From: Roseiarcus sp031367195
GTDB lineage: Bacteria; Pseudomonadota; Alphaproteobacteria; Rhizobiales; Beijerinckiaceae
Direction of reading: 5' to 3'
Length of the DNA: 50,339 nt
Assembly: GCA_031367195.1 (NCBI GenBank)
Contig: JANLPL010000137.1
Span: 1-50,339 of the forward strand
Each line of letters begins with the position of its first letter. Within the stretch, counting starts at the first letter, position 1. The position numbers and the translations under genes are program-made. This document shows positions 7,685 to 16,818 of the stretch, in pieces. The notes beneath the pieces are model-generated. The model was not told the origin of the DNA and searched no databases. It saw only the letters and a list, made by a program, of their open reading frames with translations.

Positions 7685-8901
7685 ATCCCGCCGAGATATT
7701 CGGCGACCGAGAAGATATCCTTGTCGCCGCGTCCGCACAGGTTCATCACCATCAGGTGATCCCTGGGCTTTTTGGGCGCGAGTTCGATCACGCGCGCCAG
7801 CGCATGGGCCGGCTCCAGCGCGGGGATGATGCCCTCCAGCTTCGAGCAGAGCTGGAACGCGTCGAGCGCCTCCTTGTCGGTGGCGGAGAGATAGGTCACG
7901 CGGCCGCTCTCCTTCAACCAGGCGTGCTCCGGGCCGATGCCGGGATAATCGAGGCCGGCCGAGATCGAATGGCCCTCGTTGATCTGCCCATCCTCGTTCA
8001 TCAGGAGATAGGTGCGGTTGCCGTGCAGCACACCCGGTCGCCCGCCGGCGAGCGAGGCGGCGTGGCCGTCGGGCACGTCGAGCCCGTGGCCCGCCGCCTC
8101 GACGCCGAAAATCTCGACGCTCTCGTCGTCGAGGAAGGGATGAAACAGACCAATCGCGTTGGAGCCGCCGCCGATGCAGGCGATGAGGCTGTCGGGCAGA
8201 CGGCCTTCGGCCTGTTGCATCTGCTCGCGCGTCTCGTTGCCGATCACGCTCTGGAAGTCGCGCACCATCGCCGGGTACGGATGCGGCCCTGCCGCGGTGC
8301 CGATGCAATAGAACGTGTCGGCGACATTGGTGACCCAGTCGCGCAAAGCCTCGTTCATGGCGTCCTTCAGCGTGCGCGCGCCCGATTGCACCGGCACGAC
8401 TTCGGCGCCCAGCATCTTCATGCGAAACACGTTGGGCTTCTGCCGTTCGACGTCCACCGCACCCATATAGACCACGCATTTGAGACCGAACCGCGCGCAG
8501 GCGGTCGCCGTGGCGACGCCATGCTGGCCCGCCCCCGTCTCGGCGATGATGCGCGGCTTGCCCATGCGGCGCGCGAGCAGGATCTGCCCCATCACATTGT
8601 TGATCTTGTGCGCGCCGGTATGGTTGAGCTCGTCGCGCTTGAAGTAGATCTTGGCGCCGCCGAGATGCTCGGTCATCCGCTCGGCGAAATAGAGCGGGCT
8701 CGGCCGGCCGACGTAGTGGGTCAGGAAGGAACCGAGTTCCTTGTGGAAAGCGGGGTCGGTCTTTGCTTGCGCATAGGCCTTTTCGAGCGACAGGATCAGC
8801 GGCATCAGCGTTTCGGCGACAAAACGGCCGCCGAAAATGCCGAAATGGCCGCGCTCGTCGGGGCCGTTGCGGAAGGAATTGGGCTTGTCGATCTTGGTCA
8901 A
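7681..8901 (-). CDS. trpB: Tryptophan synthase beta subunit
   Basis: The 406-residue PLP enzyme condenses indole with serine to give tryptophan. The PLP lysine lies in ELNHTGAHKINN (Lys about 99), and GETGAGQHG-like (AETGAGQHGVATA), GGGSNAIG (phosphate cup) and VMNLCGRGDKD are all present. The full family length is kept. The partner trpA is not adjacent; yjbR follows instead, with overlapping stop and start. trpF lies upstream on the same strand with a gap of about 55 bp. Confidence 0.98.
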   Translation of the reverse strand: MTKIDKPNSFRNGPDERGHFGIFGGRFVAETLMPLILSLEKAYAQAKTDPAFHKELGSFLTHYVGRPSPLYFAERMTEHLGGAKIYFKRDELNHTGAHKINNVMGQILLARRMGKPRIIAETGAGQHGVATATACARFGLKCVVYMGAVDVERQKPNVFRMKMLGAEVVPVQSGARTLKDAMNEALRDWVTNVADTFYCIGTAAGPHPYPAMVRDFQSVIGNETREQMQQAEGRLPDSLIACIGGGSNAIGLFHPFLDDESVEIFGVEAAGHGLDVPDGHAASLAGGRPGVLHGNRTYLLMNEDGQINEGHSISAGLDYPGIGPEHAWLKESGRVTYLSATDKEALDAFQLCSKLEGIIPALEPAHALARVIELAPKKPRDHLMVMNLCGRGDKDIFSVAEYLGGM

Positions 8902-8956
8902 GGGCTAAGCTCCCGTGCTGACAGCGACCCTTAAGCCTCGCCACGCCGGCCCGCAA

Positions 8957-9616
8957 TCACTCCTGCTCGATCGCCTCGAACCCCGCCCGCGCCGCGTCGA
9001 TGAAAGCGCGGATTTTCGCAGGGTCTTTCACACCGGCCGCGCTTTCGACGCCCGACGACACGTCCACGGAGCGCGCGCGGCTCTCGCGGATCGCCTGCGC
9101 GACATTTTCAGGCGTCAGGCCGCCCGACAGCATCCACGGCTTGCGGGGGTGAAAATTACGGACAAGGCGCCAGTCGAACGGCACGCCATTGCCGCCGGGA
9201 AGGATGGCGCCCTTCGGCGGCTTGGCGTCGATCAGCAGCGCATCGGCGGACTGATAGGTGTCGGCGAGCGCGAGGTCGGCGGCATCGGCGACGCCGATCG
9301 CCTTGATCGCCGAGACCCCGTATTTCTCCTGGATCTCCGCGAGCCGCTCAGGGCTTTCGCGTCCGTGCAGTTGAAAATAGTCCGGAGCGACCCGCCGCAG
9401 TATCGCTTCCAGCGTCGCGTCCTGCGCATCGACCGTCAGCGCGACGATCTCGGCGCGATGACGGGCTTGCATGGCAAGCGCACGCGCGGTTTCTAAGCCA
9501 ACGAAGCGCGGGCTCGGCTCGTAGAACACGAAGCCGACCATGTCGGCGCCCGCGTCGAGCGCGGCCGTCAATGTTTCCGCTGTGGTGAGGCCGCAGATTT
9601 TGACGCTCGTCGACAT
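8957..9616 (-). CDS. trpF: Phosphoribosylanthranilate isomerase
   Basis: The 219-residue (beta/alpha)8 enzyme converts phosphoribosylanthranilate to CdRP in tryptophan synthesis. KICGLTT at the N-terminus holds the catalytic Cys. FQLHGRESPERL, the Asp in LLIDAKPPKGA, WMLSGGLTPENV and SVDVSSGVES (phosphate binding) all match the family. I chose the ATG at 9616 because the protein then starts four residues before KICG; an upstream in-frame start would add 12 Arg-rich residues. It precedes trpB and follows the sugar ABC permease by 40 bp. Confidence 0.96.
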   Translation of the reverse strand: MSTSVKICGLTTAETLTAALDAGADMVGFVFYEPSPRFVGLETARALAMQARHRAEIVALTVDAQDATLEAILRRVAPDYFQLHGRESPERLAEIQEKYGVSAIKAIGVADAADLALADTYQSADALLIDAKPPKGAILPGGNGVPFDWRLVRNFHPRKPWMLSGGLTPENVAQAIRESRARSVDVSSGVESAAGVKDPAKIRAFIDAARAGFEAIEQE

Positions 9617-9656
9617 GCGTTCAGGTTTCGCGCGGAACCGCCCGCGTGTCAAAGCC

Positions 9657-10685
9657 TCACGAATTGAGCGAGCGGGTTGAGCGCAGCCGCTCGGCGTAGA
9701 TGTTGATCACCAAAGCCACCAGCAGGATCACGCCGCGGATCAGGATTTTCAGAAAACTGTCGATCTTGACGTAGTCGAGCCCGTTGTTGAGCACGCCGAG
9801 CACGAACAGGCCGACGATGGTGTTGCCGATGCCGCCGCGCCCGCCGAACAGGCTGGTGCCGCCGACCACCACCGCGGCGATGGCGTCGAGCAGGAAGGTG
9901 TCGAACTCGTTCTGCTGCGCGCTGCCGAAATAGGCGACGCCCAACATGCCGGCGATGCCCGAGCAGACGGCGGAGATCGTCATCACGGCGCCGGTGACGA
10001 AGCGCACATTTACGCCGGAATATTCGGCCGCTTCGCGATTGCCGCCGACCATATAGACGTAGCGGCCAAACCGCGTGTGGCTCAGCACGAGATGCGCGAC
10101 CAGCAACATCAGCGCGGCGACGAGGATGATCCACGGCACGCCGTACAGCGTTTTCGAGCCGAGGGTCCGCACGATCGGCGGCACGTTATAGGCGATCTGG
10201 CCGCGCACCAGCACGGCCGAGAGGCCGGCGCCGATCTGCATCATGGCGAGCGTCATGATGAAGGAGGGAATGCCGATCTTGGTGACCCCGAAAGCGGTGA
10301 TGAGCCCGAGGCCCGCGCAGGCGATCAGCGTCAGCGGTATCGCCAACACGCCGGGCAGCGGAAAATTCTGGATATTCACGTAGTCGGGCTGCGCGGTGAA
10401 GAAGGTCAGCACGATCGCGGTCGCATTGGCGATCGCGCCGACGCTGAGGTCGATCTCGGCGGTGAGGATGACGAAGGTCAGCCCGACCGCGATCATCGCG
10501 GTGACGGAGACCTGTTGCAGGATGTTCTCGAGATTGCCGAGCGTCGCGAACGACGGCGCGGCGATGCTGAAGAAGCCGACCAGCAGGATCAGCGTCGCGA
10601 ACGGCGCGATATTGCGTAATTGATCGCGAAAGATACGGCCGAGATCGAAGCCGCGGGTTTTGGCGCCGAGGTCGCTATCGGCCAT
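9657..10685 (-). CDS. Sugar ABC transporter permease (CUT2/RbsC type)
   Basis: This 342-residue polytopic protein belongs to the BPD_transp_2 family, which includes RbsC. Typical segments are GLTFVILTAEIDLSVGAI, FGVTKIGIPSFIMTLAMM, the cytoplasmic coupling region GRYVYMVGGNREAAEYSGV, and VVVGGTSLFGGRGGIGNT. It forms the membrane channel for a pentose or similar sugar and pairs with the ATPase at 10826-12319 and the binding protein at 12499-13527. A palindromic element separates it from the ATPase gene. The substrate is not determinable from sequence. Confidence 0.93.
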   Translation of the reverse strand: MADSDLGAKTRGFDLGRIFRDQLRNIAPFATLILLVGFFSIAAPSFATLGNLENILQQVSVTAMIAVGLTFVILTAEIDLSVGAIANATAIVLTFFTAQPDYVNIQNFPLPGVLAIPLTLIACAGLGLITAFGVTKIGIPSFIMTLAMMQIGAGLSAVLVRGQIAYNVPPIVRTLGSKTLYGVPWIILVAALMLLVAHLVLSHTRFGRYVYMVGGNREAAEYSGVNVRFVTGAVMTISAVCSGIAGMLGVAYFGSAQQNEFDTFLLDAIAAVVVGGTSLFGGRGGIGNTIVGLFVLGVLNNGLDYVKIDSFLKILIRGVILLVALVINIYAERLRSTRSLNS

Positions 10686-10733
10686 TTATGATTGCTCCGC
10701 ATTCGTGTTGGGCGCGTCGGCCTGCCGCCTCCT

Positions 10734-10789
10734 TCTCCCCGCAAAGCCCGTCTTTGGACAGGCGTCTTTCGACGCCCTTTGCGGAGAGA
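10734..10789. repeat. Intergenic inverted repeat
   Basis: Arms of 13 nt (TCTCCCCGCAAAG at 10734-10746 and CTTTGCGGAGAGA at 10777-10789) pair with one mismatch around a loop of about 30 nt that contains further short self-complementary stretches. It lies in the 140-bp gap between the ABC ATPase and permease genes. It resembles dispersed extragenic palindromes rather than a terminator, because no T-run follows on the minus strand. It could affect mRNA stability between the two genes. Confidence 0.55.
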
Positions 10790-10825
10790 GGGTAAGGATG
10801 AGGGGCGCTTCGGTTTGAACAACGC

Positions 10826-12319
10826 TCACGCCGCCGCCAGAAGTTTGTCTTTGCTGATCGCGCAATCCGCGAATTCGCTGGTGAGTTCGCCTTTGCGCAT
10901 CACCAGCACGCGATCGGCGAGCGACAGCACGGTCTCCGGCTCGGTTGACAGCACGATCACCGCCATCCCCTCGGCGGCGAGGCTCTTGATGATATGCACT
11001 ACGTCCTCTTTGGCGCCGACGTCCATGCCGCGCGTCGGCTCGACCAGCACCAGCGACTTGGGCGGACGGGTCAACCATTTCGCCAGCGCGACCTTTTGTT
11101 GATTGCCGCCCGACAATGCGCCAAGCCGCGCCTCGACGCCTGATGGCCGCACGCCAAGACGCTCGGCGTGAACTTTCGCCGCCGCGCGCTCGGCGGCGGG
11201 GCGCACGAACAGCTTTGAAAAATGTTCGAGGAACGCAATCGAGATATTGCGATAGATCGGCTCCTCGCGGAACAGCATCAAGCGCCGGCTCTCCGGCACG
11301 AAGCCGACGCCGGCGTTTTTTGCATCCGTCGTGTGTTTGAGCCGCGCGATCGCGCCGGCGAGCCGCAAGCGGCCCTGGTCGGGTCGCAGCTTGCCAAACA
11401 GCATCCGCGCCAGCTCGATCTGCCCGCAGCCCATGAAACCGTAGATCCCGAGCACTTCGCCCGCATGGGCCTGAAACGACACGTTGCGAAAGAAGGGCTC
11501 CAGCGTCAACCCCTCCGCCTCCAGCACCACCGGCGTCTGTTTGCGGGCTTTGAGCGCGATATCGTGGAGATAACTCTGCCCAAGTTCGTCGCGGCCGGCG
11601 CCGATCATGTTCTCGATGATCCACGTCTTGTCGATGCCGGGTCCAACATCGGCGTGGGCGACGCGCAGGCCGTTGCGGAACACCGACACCTCGTCGGAAA
11701 CTTCGAGAATGTCGTCGAGAAAATGCGAGATGAAAACGATCCCGCGCCCGCTCTCGCGCACCCGACGCAGCACCGCAAACAACCGCGCGATCTCGGGGGG
11801 CGACAAGGCCGAGGTCGGCTCGTCGAGAATGATGATGCGCGCGCCGGAGAACAGCACGCGGGCGAGTTCGACCAGTTGCTGCACGCCGATGGGAAAATCG
11901 CCGAGCCGTGCGCGCGGGTCGATGTCGAGCCCGAGGTTCTTCAGTTGCTCGCTCGCCTCGCGCGCCATGCGCGACCAGGCGATGGTTCCCAGCCGGTTGA
12001 GCGGCTGGCTGCCCAGAAACACGTTCTCGGCCACGCTCAAGTCGGGCGCGACGCTGAGTTCCTGATGCACCATGGCGATGCCGCGCGCCCGGGCGTCGCG
12101 CGCGGAGCGGAAGTGGACGGGCTCGCCGTCCACCCTGAATTGACCGGAATCGGGGCCGTGCACGCCGGCGATCACTTTCATCAGCGTGCTTTTGCCCGCG
12201 CCGTTTTCGCCGGCGAGCCCGTGAATGCTGCCGGCTTTCAACGCGAAATCGACCCCGCTCAGGGCATGGACGCCGCCGAACGTCTTGACGATATCGTTAA
12301 GTTCGATCAGCGGCGCCAT
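10826..12319 (-). CDS. Sugar ABC transporter ATP-binding protein (two ABC domains)
   Basis: The 497-residue protein carries two fused ABC domains, as in RbsA/MglA/XylG. The N-terminal domain has Walker A GENGAGKST and Walker B IIILDEPTSAL. The C-terminal domain has a degenerate Walker A (GFMGCGQIELA, without GKS) but keeps LSGGNQQKVALAKWL and VLVEPTRGMDVGAKED. Loss of the second Walker A is normal for this family. It powers uptake with the adjacent permease and binding protein. I chose the ATG at 12319, where the sequence matches the family (APLIELNDIVKTFGG); an upstream frame runs into a palindromic repeat. Confidence 0.95.
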   Translation of the reverse strand: MAPLIELNDIVKTFGGVHALSGVDFALKAGSIHGLAGENGAGKSTLMKVIAGVHGPDSGQFRVDGEPVHFRSARDARARGIAMVHQELSVAPDLSVAENVFLGSQPLNRLGTIAWSRMAREASEQLKNLGLDIDPRARLGDFPIGVQQLVELARVLFSGARIIILDEPTSALSPPEIARLFAVLRRVRESGRGIVFISHFLDDILEVSDEVSVFRNGLRVAHADVGPGIDKTWIIENMIGAGRDELGQSYLHDIALKARKQTPVVLEAEGLTLEPFFRNVSFQAHAGEVLGIYGFMGCGQIELARMLFGKLRPDQGRLRLAGAIARLKHTTDAKNAGVGFVPESRRLMLFREEPIYRNISIAFLEHFSKLFVRPAAERAAAKVHAERLGVRPSGVEARLGALSGGNQQKVALAKWLTRPPKSLVLVEPTRGMDVGAKEDVVHIIKSLAAEGMAVIVLSTEPETVLSLADRVLVMRKGELTSEFADCAISKDKLLAAA

Positions 12320-12345
12320 GTCGGCCCATCCGGAGCGGTGACTTG

Positions 12346-12488
12346 CGTCATGCCCGGGCTCGTCCCGGGCATCCACGCGGTCCATCAGCACGAAAGGCAA
12401 CCATTTGCATCGCCCTCTTCCGTCGAAAACAGGAATATGGAGTTGTCACGCCTCGGCGTGGATGGCCGGGACAAGCCCGGCCATGACG
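12346..12488. repeat. Paired inverted palindromic repeats between ABC transporter genes
   Basis: Two 32-nt arms face each other, 12346-12377 and 12457-12488. Each is itself palindromic: CCCGGGCTCGTCCCGGG in the left arm and GGCCGGGACAAGCCCGGCC in the right. The reverse complement of the left arm matches the right at about 28 of 32 positions. The arms are separated by 79 nt. This is the build of a dispersed intergenic element common in Bradyrhizobium-like genomes. It fills the gap between the binding-protein and ATPase genes and could set their expression ratio through mRNA folding. Confidence 0.7.
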
Positions 12489-12498
12489 GAGACCGAGT

Positions 12499-13527
12499 TC
12501 AGATCAGGAACTGATCCTCCATCCACAACATGCCGTCGGCGTTGGCCTTGGTGACGACGGGGCCGTCGGTGACGATGTTCTTCGGGATGCCGCCGGGGCC
12601 GGTCTTCTCCCCGTTCACCACCGCGTTGACGCCGGCGATGACAGCGCCGCCGTGGATGCGGCAGGAGGGATTGCGGACGGTCGCGAACATCGAGCCTTCC
12701 TGCACCGCCTTGATCGCCGGCGGCATGGCGTCGACGCCGCCGATCTTGGTCTCGGTGCGGCCCTTGGCCTGCATCACTTTCGAGGCGGCCAGCGCCATGT
12801 CGTCGTTATGGAAGAAGGCGGCGTCGATCTTGGGATATTTGGTCAGCAGCGCCTCCCAGATGCGCGCCACCTTGGTCACGTCCCAATCGGCGGGCTGCTC
12901 GTCGAGCACCTGAATCTTGGGGAATTTGGCGACGACCGACTTGAAGCCGCGCGCGCGCCCCTGCGCGCCGGTATGGCCTAGCGCTCCTTGCGTCATCACG
13001 ATGGTGCCTTCGCCGTTGATGGCGTTGACGAGCGCCTGCGTGACCGAGGCGCCCATGAATTCGTTGTCGGGCGCGAGCAGCGTGTGGACGTTGATCTGGT
13101 CGAGCGGCGCGATCAGCGTGTCCATGTCGATGACGGGAATGCCGGCCTCGATCATCTTGTTGACGGGCGCGGTCAGGGTGCCGATGCCGAACGCCTGGAT
13201 GGCGACGAAATCCCACTTCTGCGACGCCATATTGTCGATCGCCGAGCGCTGCTTGACCGCGTCGAGCTGGCCGTCGAACCAGGTCACTTCGACGTTGAAC
13301 AGCTTGGCCCAGTATTCCGCCGCCTGCTTGCCTTGCGCGCACCAAGTCGCCTGCAGGCCGGCGTTGGAGAAGGCGGCCTTCAGCGGCTTCGACGACCGGC
13401 CCGCCTCTTTGGCGATCGCCGCCATCTGCGGCGTCATGCCCATCCCGCCGAACAACGCGCCGGCGCCGAGTGCTGCGCCCTTCATCAGATCCCGCCGCGA
13501 ATGACGGCCCGAGCCCTTGATGCCCAT
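12499..13527 (-). CDS. Sugar ABC transporter substrate-binding protein (CUT2), Tat-type signal
   Basis: The 342-residue periplasmic binding protein has the type I (RbsB-like) two-lobed fold: LKAAFSNAGLQATW at the mature N-terminus, repeated hinge segments, and FFHNDDMALAASKVMQ plus GGVDAMPPAIKAVQEG near the ligand-closing region. The N-terminus is SRRDLMKGAALGAGALFGG, a twin-arginine signal rather than a Sec signal. The ATG at 13527 follows GGGAG; an upstream in-frame start adds 18 residues. It is the first gene of the transporter operon on the minus strand. The sugar is unknown. Confidence 0.92.
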   Translation of the reverse strand: MGIKGSGRHSRRDLMKGAALGAGALFGGMGMTPQMAAIAKEAGRSSKPLKAAFSNAGLQATWCAQGKQAAEYWAKLFNVEVTWFDGQLDAVKQRSAIDNMASQKWDFVAIQAFGIGTLTAPVNKMIEAGIPVIDMDTLIAPLDQINVHTLLAPDNEFMGASVTQALVNAINGEGTIVMTQGALGHTGAQGRARGFKSVVAKFPKIQVLDEQPADWDVTKVARIWEALLTKYPKIDAAFFHNDDMALAASKVMQAKGRTETKIGGVDAMPPAIKAVQEGSMFATVRNPSCRIHGGAVIAGVNAVVNGEKTGPGGIPKNIVTDGPVVTKANADGMLWMEDQFLI

Positions 13528-13648
13528 GTTGCGTTTCTCCCTTCGCGCGACCGCTCTTGCGCGGTTCGCATCGAGCGACACGCTAACATGCCACTTTCGC
13601 CGCTGGCAACGGGGCCTTGCGACCTTTGTCTAAATCATGCCGCGCGGT

Positions 13649-14371
13649 TTAATCGTCCGCCCAGGGCGAATGGCGCCAGAACGGCAGCGCCAGGAAATAG
13701 ACGGCGATGACGGCGAAGCCGACCTTCACCCAAAGATCGACGGCGAAATTCTGCCAGATGGCGACGGCGGACAGCGCCAGGAAAGCAAAGCACGCGACGA
13801 TGTTGAGATAGCGCAGTTCCTTCACCCGCATCGGATGCACGAACACGACCGGCGCGAACATCGCCGCAACCCCGACGACGATCGCCGCGGCGCTGACAAG
13901 GGCTGGCGGCCGCAGCACGAACAGATAGATCGCGAACACATTCCACAGCGCGGGAAAGCCGCGAAACCAGTTGTCGCGTGTCTTCATCCGCGTATCGGCG
14001 AAATAGAGGCCGGAGGCGAACACGACAATGACGCTGAGCCAGAACGAGAGATTGAGCGGCATCAGATCGGAGCGCCACAGCGCCACCATCGGCACCAGCA
14101 CATAGGTGAGAAAATCGATCACCAGATCGAGCACGGCGCCGTCGATGGCGCTCGCGGTTTCCGTCACTTTCGCCGCCCGCGCCAGTGTGCCGTCGATGCC
14201 GTCGATCAGAAACGCGAGGCCGAGCCAGGCGAAACAGGCCGGGAAGTCCCGATCGACGGCGGCATAGAGCGCAAGCAACGCCACCGCGCTGCCCGACGCC
14301 GTGAAAAGGTGGACGGAGAAACCCGCCGCCCGTCGCACGCGAAGAGGCGCGCGACCGCCCTCGATGTCCAT
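13649..14371 (-). CDS. pcs: Phosphatidylcholine synthase (CDP-alcohol phosphatidyltransferase)
   Basis: The 240-residue polytopic membrane enzyme would condense choline with CDP-diacylglycerol to make phosphatidylcholine. The CDP-alcohol motif is present in the form typical of Pcs: DGIDGTLARAA followed by IDGAVLDLVIDFLTYVLVP, with the four conserved aspartates. About six to eight hydrophobic helices follow. The start at 14371 has GGAGG 4 nt upstream. A longer in-frame form (to 14446) would overlap the divergent hydroxylase start. The Pcs pathway is characteristic of Rhizobiales and other host- or plant-associated bacteria. Confidence 0.88.
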   Translation of the reverse strand: MDIEGGRAPLRVRRAAGFSVHLFTASGSAVALLALYAAVDRDFPACFAWLGLAFLIDGIDGTLARAAKVTETASAIDGAVLDLVIDFLTYVLVPMVALWRSDLMPLNLSFWLSVIVVFASGLYFADTRMKTRDNWFRGFPALWNVFAIYLFVLRPPALVSAAAIVVGVAAMFAPVVFVHPMRVKELRYLNIVACFAFLALSAVAIWQNFAVDLWVKVGFAVIAVYFLALPFWRHSPWADD

Positions 14372-14445
14372 CCCGCCTCCGATGACGCGCCGAAATGCCC
14401 AAGCGCAATATGGACGCTTAAAAGCACGCGTGCGAAAGAGAGACA

Positions 14446-15630
14446 ATGGCTGTTTCTTCTCAACTGCGCTCGTTCGACGTGGCGGTAGTCGGCGCCGGGC
14501 TCACGGGCCTGGCCGCGACGCTCGGTTTCGCGAGAGCCGGATTTAATGTCGCCTGCATCGGGCGGCCCGAGCGCGGCGGTCCGGGCCGAACGGTCGCCCT
14601 GCTCGGACGCACGCTCGATTTCCTGGAAAGCCTCGACGTGCTGGCGGCGGTGGAGCGGCAAGCCGCGCCGCTGCGCGTGTTGCGGATCGTCGATGACACC
14701 GGCTCGCTGTTCGCGCCTCGGCCGGTGGAGTTTCGCGCCTCCGAGATGGGGAGAGACGTATTCGGCTGGAACATCGAGAACGCGATTCTGGCGCGCTTGT
14801 TCGGCGAGACGCGCCGGCTCGAAACCGACGTCGCCGGCTTCGCCTTCGCCGGCGAGGCGGCGGAGCTGACGCTCAGCGACGGGAGCAGCGTGACGGCGAA
14901 GCTGGTGGTCGGCGCGGACGGGCGCGGCTCGGCCTCGCGCAAGGCCGCCGGGATCGACATGACGGAGCGCCGCGCTGGCCAGACGGCGCTGACGCTATCG
15001 CTGCGCCACGAGCGCCCCCACGGCGACGCCTCGACCGAGTTCCACACCCGCGAAGGGCCGTTCACGCTGGTGCCGCTGCCGCCGGCCCCTGGCGCGCCGC
15101 ATCGCTCCAGCCTCGTCTGGCTGATGCGCGAGGCCAGCGCGGCGCGGCGGCTCGCCTTGAGCGACGCCGAGCTTGCGAGTGAAGTGCGCGCCGGCGCCCA
15201 TGCGATGCTCGGCGATGTCGAGATCGAGTCGGGCCGCGGCGCCTTTGCGATGACGATGCAGCGGGTTGCGCGGCTCACCGCGCCCCGGCTGGCTCTGGTC
15301 GGCGACGCCGCGCACGCCTTTCCCCCGATCGGCGCGCAGGGGCTCAATCTCGGCCTGCGCGATGTCGCCGAGATCGTCGCGGCGACCGTTCAGGCGCGCG
15401 CCGAAGGCGCGGACTTCGGCGGCGCGGCGACGCTCGACGGCTACGCCGCCAGGCGCCGGCCCGATATCGCGCTGCGGACCTTGGGCGTCGGCGCTTTCAA
15501 TGCGTCGCTGCTGGCCTCGTTCTGGCCGGTCGATGCCTTGCGTGGCCTGGGGCTCGCCGCGCTTGGCGCGGCGGCGCCGTTGCGGCGGCTGGCGATGCGG
15601 GAGGGGCTCAACCCTTTTCTGGCGCGCTGA
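14446..15630 (+). CDS. UbiH/UbiF-family FAD-dependent hydroxylase
   Basis: The 394-residue flavoprotein monooxygenase likely hydroxylates the ubiquinone ring. It has the N-terminal FAD motif VAVVGAGLTGLAATLGFARAG, the DG motif LVVGADGRGSASRKAAGI (about residues 152-170), and the second FAD motif ALVGDAAHAFPPIGAQGLNLGLRD (about 284). These are the hallmark of the UbiH/UbiF/UbiL/VisC group, and which ring position it attacks is not determinable. The gene is divergent from pcs and its last 23 bp overlap the end of lpxD on the other strand. Confidence 0.9.
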   Translation: MAVSSQLRSFDVAVVGAGLTGLAATLGFARAGFNVACIGRPERGGPGRTVALLGRTLDFLESLDVLAAVERQAAPLRVLRIVDDTGSLFAPRPVEFRASEMGRDVFGWNIENAILARLFGETRRLETDVAGFAFAGEAAELTLSDGSSVTAKLVVGADGRGSASRKAAGIDMTERRAGQTALTLSLRHERPHGDASTEFHTREGPFTLVPLPPAPGAPHRSSLVWLMREASAARRLALSDAELASEVRAGAHAMLGDVEIESGRGAFAMTMQRVARLTAPRLALVGDAAHAFPPIGAQGLNLGLRDVAEIVAATVQARAEGADFGGAATLDGYAARRRPDIALRTLGVGAFNASLLASFWPVDALRGLGLAALGAAAPLRRLAMREGLNPFLAR

Positions 15631-16681
15631 CGGGCGCTTTGTCTCCCCGCGCGAGCTTGCGCAGCGTGGCGATCTCGCGAAAATGCTCGCGCGCGGGTTG
15701 CGCGGGCACGCCGAACCAGCGCTGCCCTGCCGGCACGTCGTTCATCACGCCCGACGCCGCGCCGATCTGCGCGCCGGCGCCGATGTGGAGATGGCCGGCA
15801 AGGCCGACCTGACCGCCGAGCGCGACAAAATCGTCGATCACGCAAGAGCCGGAAATCCCGACCTGGCTGACGATGATGCAATGACGGCCGATCACGACGT
15901 TGTGGCCGATCTGCACGAGATTGTCGATTTTCGTTCCCTCGCCGATCACCGTGTCGCGGTTGGCGCCGCGATCGATGGTCGCGCCCGCGCCGATCTCGAC
16001 ATCGTCTTGAATGACGACGCGGCCGATCTGCGGCACTTTCAGGTGGCCGCGCGGCCCCAGCGCGAAGCCGAAACCGTCCTGTCCGATATGCGCGCCGGGA
16101 TGGACGATCACGCGGTCGCCGATCAGCGCGCAGGCGATGGTGGCGTTAGCGCCGATCGCCGCATCGCGACCGATGCGGACGCGCGGGCCGATCACGGCGT
16201 TGGCGCCGATCACCGTGCCGGCGCCGATCTCGGCCTCCGGCCCGATCACCGCGCCGGGATCGACGATCACGTTCGCCTCCAGCCGTGCGGTGGGATGGAT
16301 ATGCGCCGCCGCCGAGACGCCGCGCTCGGCGAAGCCCGAGGTCGGCCGGGCGGCGGAGGGAAACAGCTTCGCCATCGCCTCGGCGATGGCGCGATAAGGC
16401 TGCGGCGTCACCAGCGCGGCGCAGCCCGCCGGCGCGTCGGGCGCATGTTTGGCGTTCAGGAATACGGCCGAAGCGCGCGAGGCTTTCAACTGCGGAAGAT
16501 AGCGGGGATTGTCGAGAAAGGTGAGATCGCCGGGGCCGGCGGCGTCGAGCGCGGCGACGTCGGCGATGCGCTCATGCCCCCGCGTCGCGTCGCTCAACGC
16601 CGCCCCGGTCCAGTCCGCGAGTTCGCGTAAGGTCGGCGAGGCGGCGAGGGGAAAGAAGGCGATCTTTCGCGGCGTGGCCAA
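15608..16681 (-). CDS. lpxD: UDP-3-O-(3-hydroxyacyl)glucosamine N-acyltransferase LpxD
   Basis: The 357-residue protein performs the second acylation in lipid A synthesis. The N-terminal uridine-binding domain (TFLDNPRYLPQLKASRASAVF) is followed by a left-handed beta helix of hexapeptide repeats (IGPEAEIGAGTVIGANAVIG and so on), the catalytic His region NLVQIGHNVVIG, and a C-terminal helix. It is downstream of bamA, as in many proteobacteria, but a strong hairpin separates the two. fabZ and lpxA, which usually follow, are missing; a convergent hydroxylase gene overlaps the 3' end. Confidence 0.97.
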   Translation of the reverse strand: MATPRKIAFFPLAASPTLRELADWTGAALSDATRGHERIADVAALDAAGPGDLTFLDNPRYLPQLKASRASAVFLNAKHAPDAPAGCAALVTPQPYRAIAEAMAKLFPSAARPTSGFAERGVSAAAHIHPTARLEANVIVDPGAVIGPEAEIGAGTVIGANAVIGPRVRIGRDAAIGANATIACALIGDRVIVHPGAHIGQDGFGFALGPRGHLKVPQIGRVVIQDDVEIGAGATIDRGANRDTVIGEGTKIDNLVQIGHNVVIGRHCIIVSQVGISGSCVIDDFVALGGQVGLAGHLHIGAGAQIGAASGVMNDVPAGQRWFGVPAQPAREHFREIATLRKLARGDKAPVSAPEKG

Positions 16682-16768
16682 GCGGAACTCCTCAAGCGAA
16701 ACCGCGCGGCGCTTAGCGCGGATTGTTGCCGGTGGCTACGGATTACGGCGTCGCCGCGCCCAATACAA

Positions 16769-16794
16769 AACCGCGCGCCTCGCGGCGCGCGGTT
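16769..16794 (-). terminator. Rho-independent terminator after bamA
   Basis: A perfect 10-bp GC-rich stem (AACCGCGCGC with GCGCGCGGTT) closes a 6-nt loop. On the minus strand it is followed by TTTTGTATT. It lies about 25 bp after the bamA stop and about 90 bp before the lpxD start, so it should terminate or attenuate bamA transcripts and limit read-through into lpxD. Confidence 0.75.
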
Positions 16795-16818
16795 GATGGT
16801 CTTCCCGCTAGGCGACGA

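Noticed and set aside
7756..8934. A 392-codon plus-strand frame opposite trpB
   Set aside because: It is antisense to a complete trpB and shows no protein family features.
7298..8956. A 552-codon minus-strand frame covering trpB and yjbR
   Set aside because: Its N-terminal two thirds run in a shifted frame through trpB. Only the last 128 codons (yjbR) resemble a real protein, starting at a GTG that overlaps the trpB stop.
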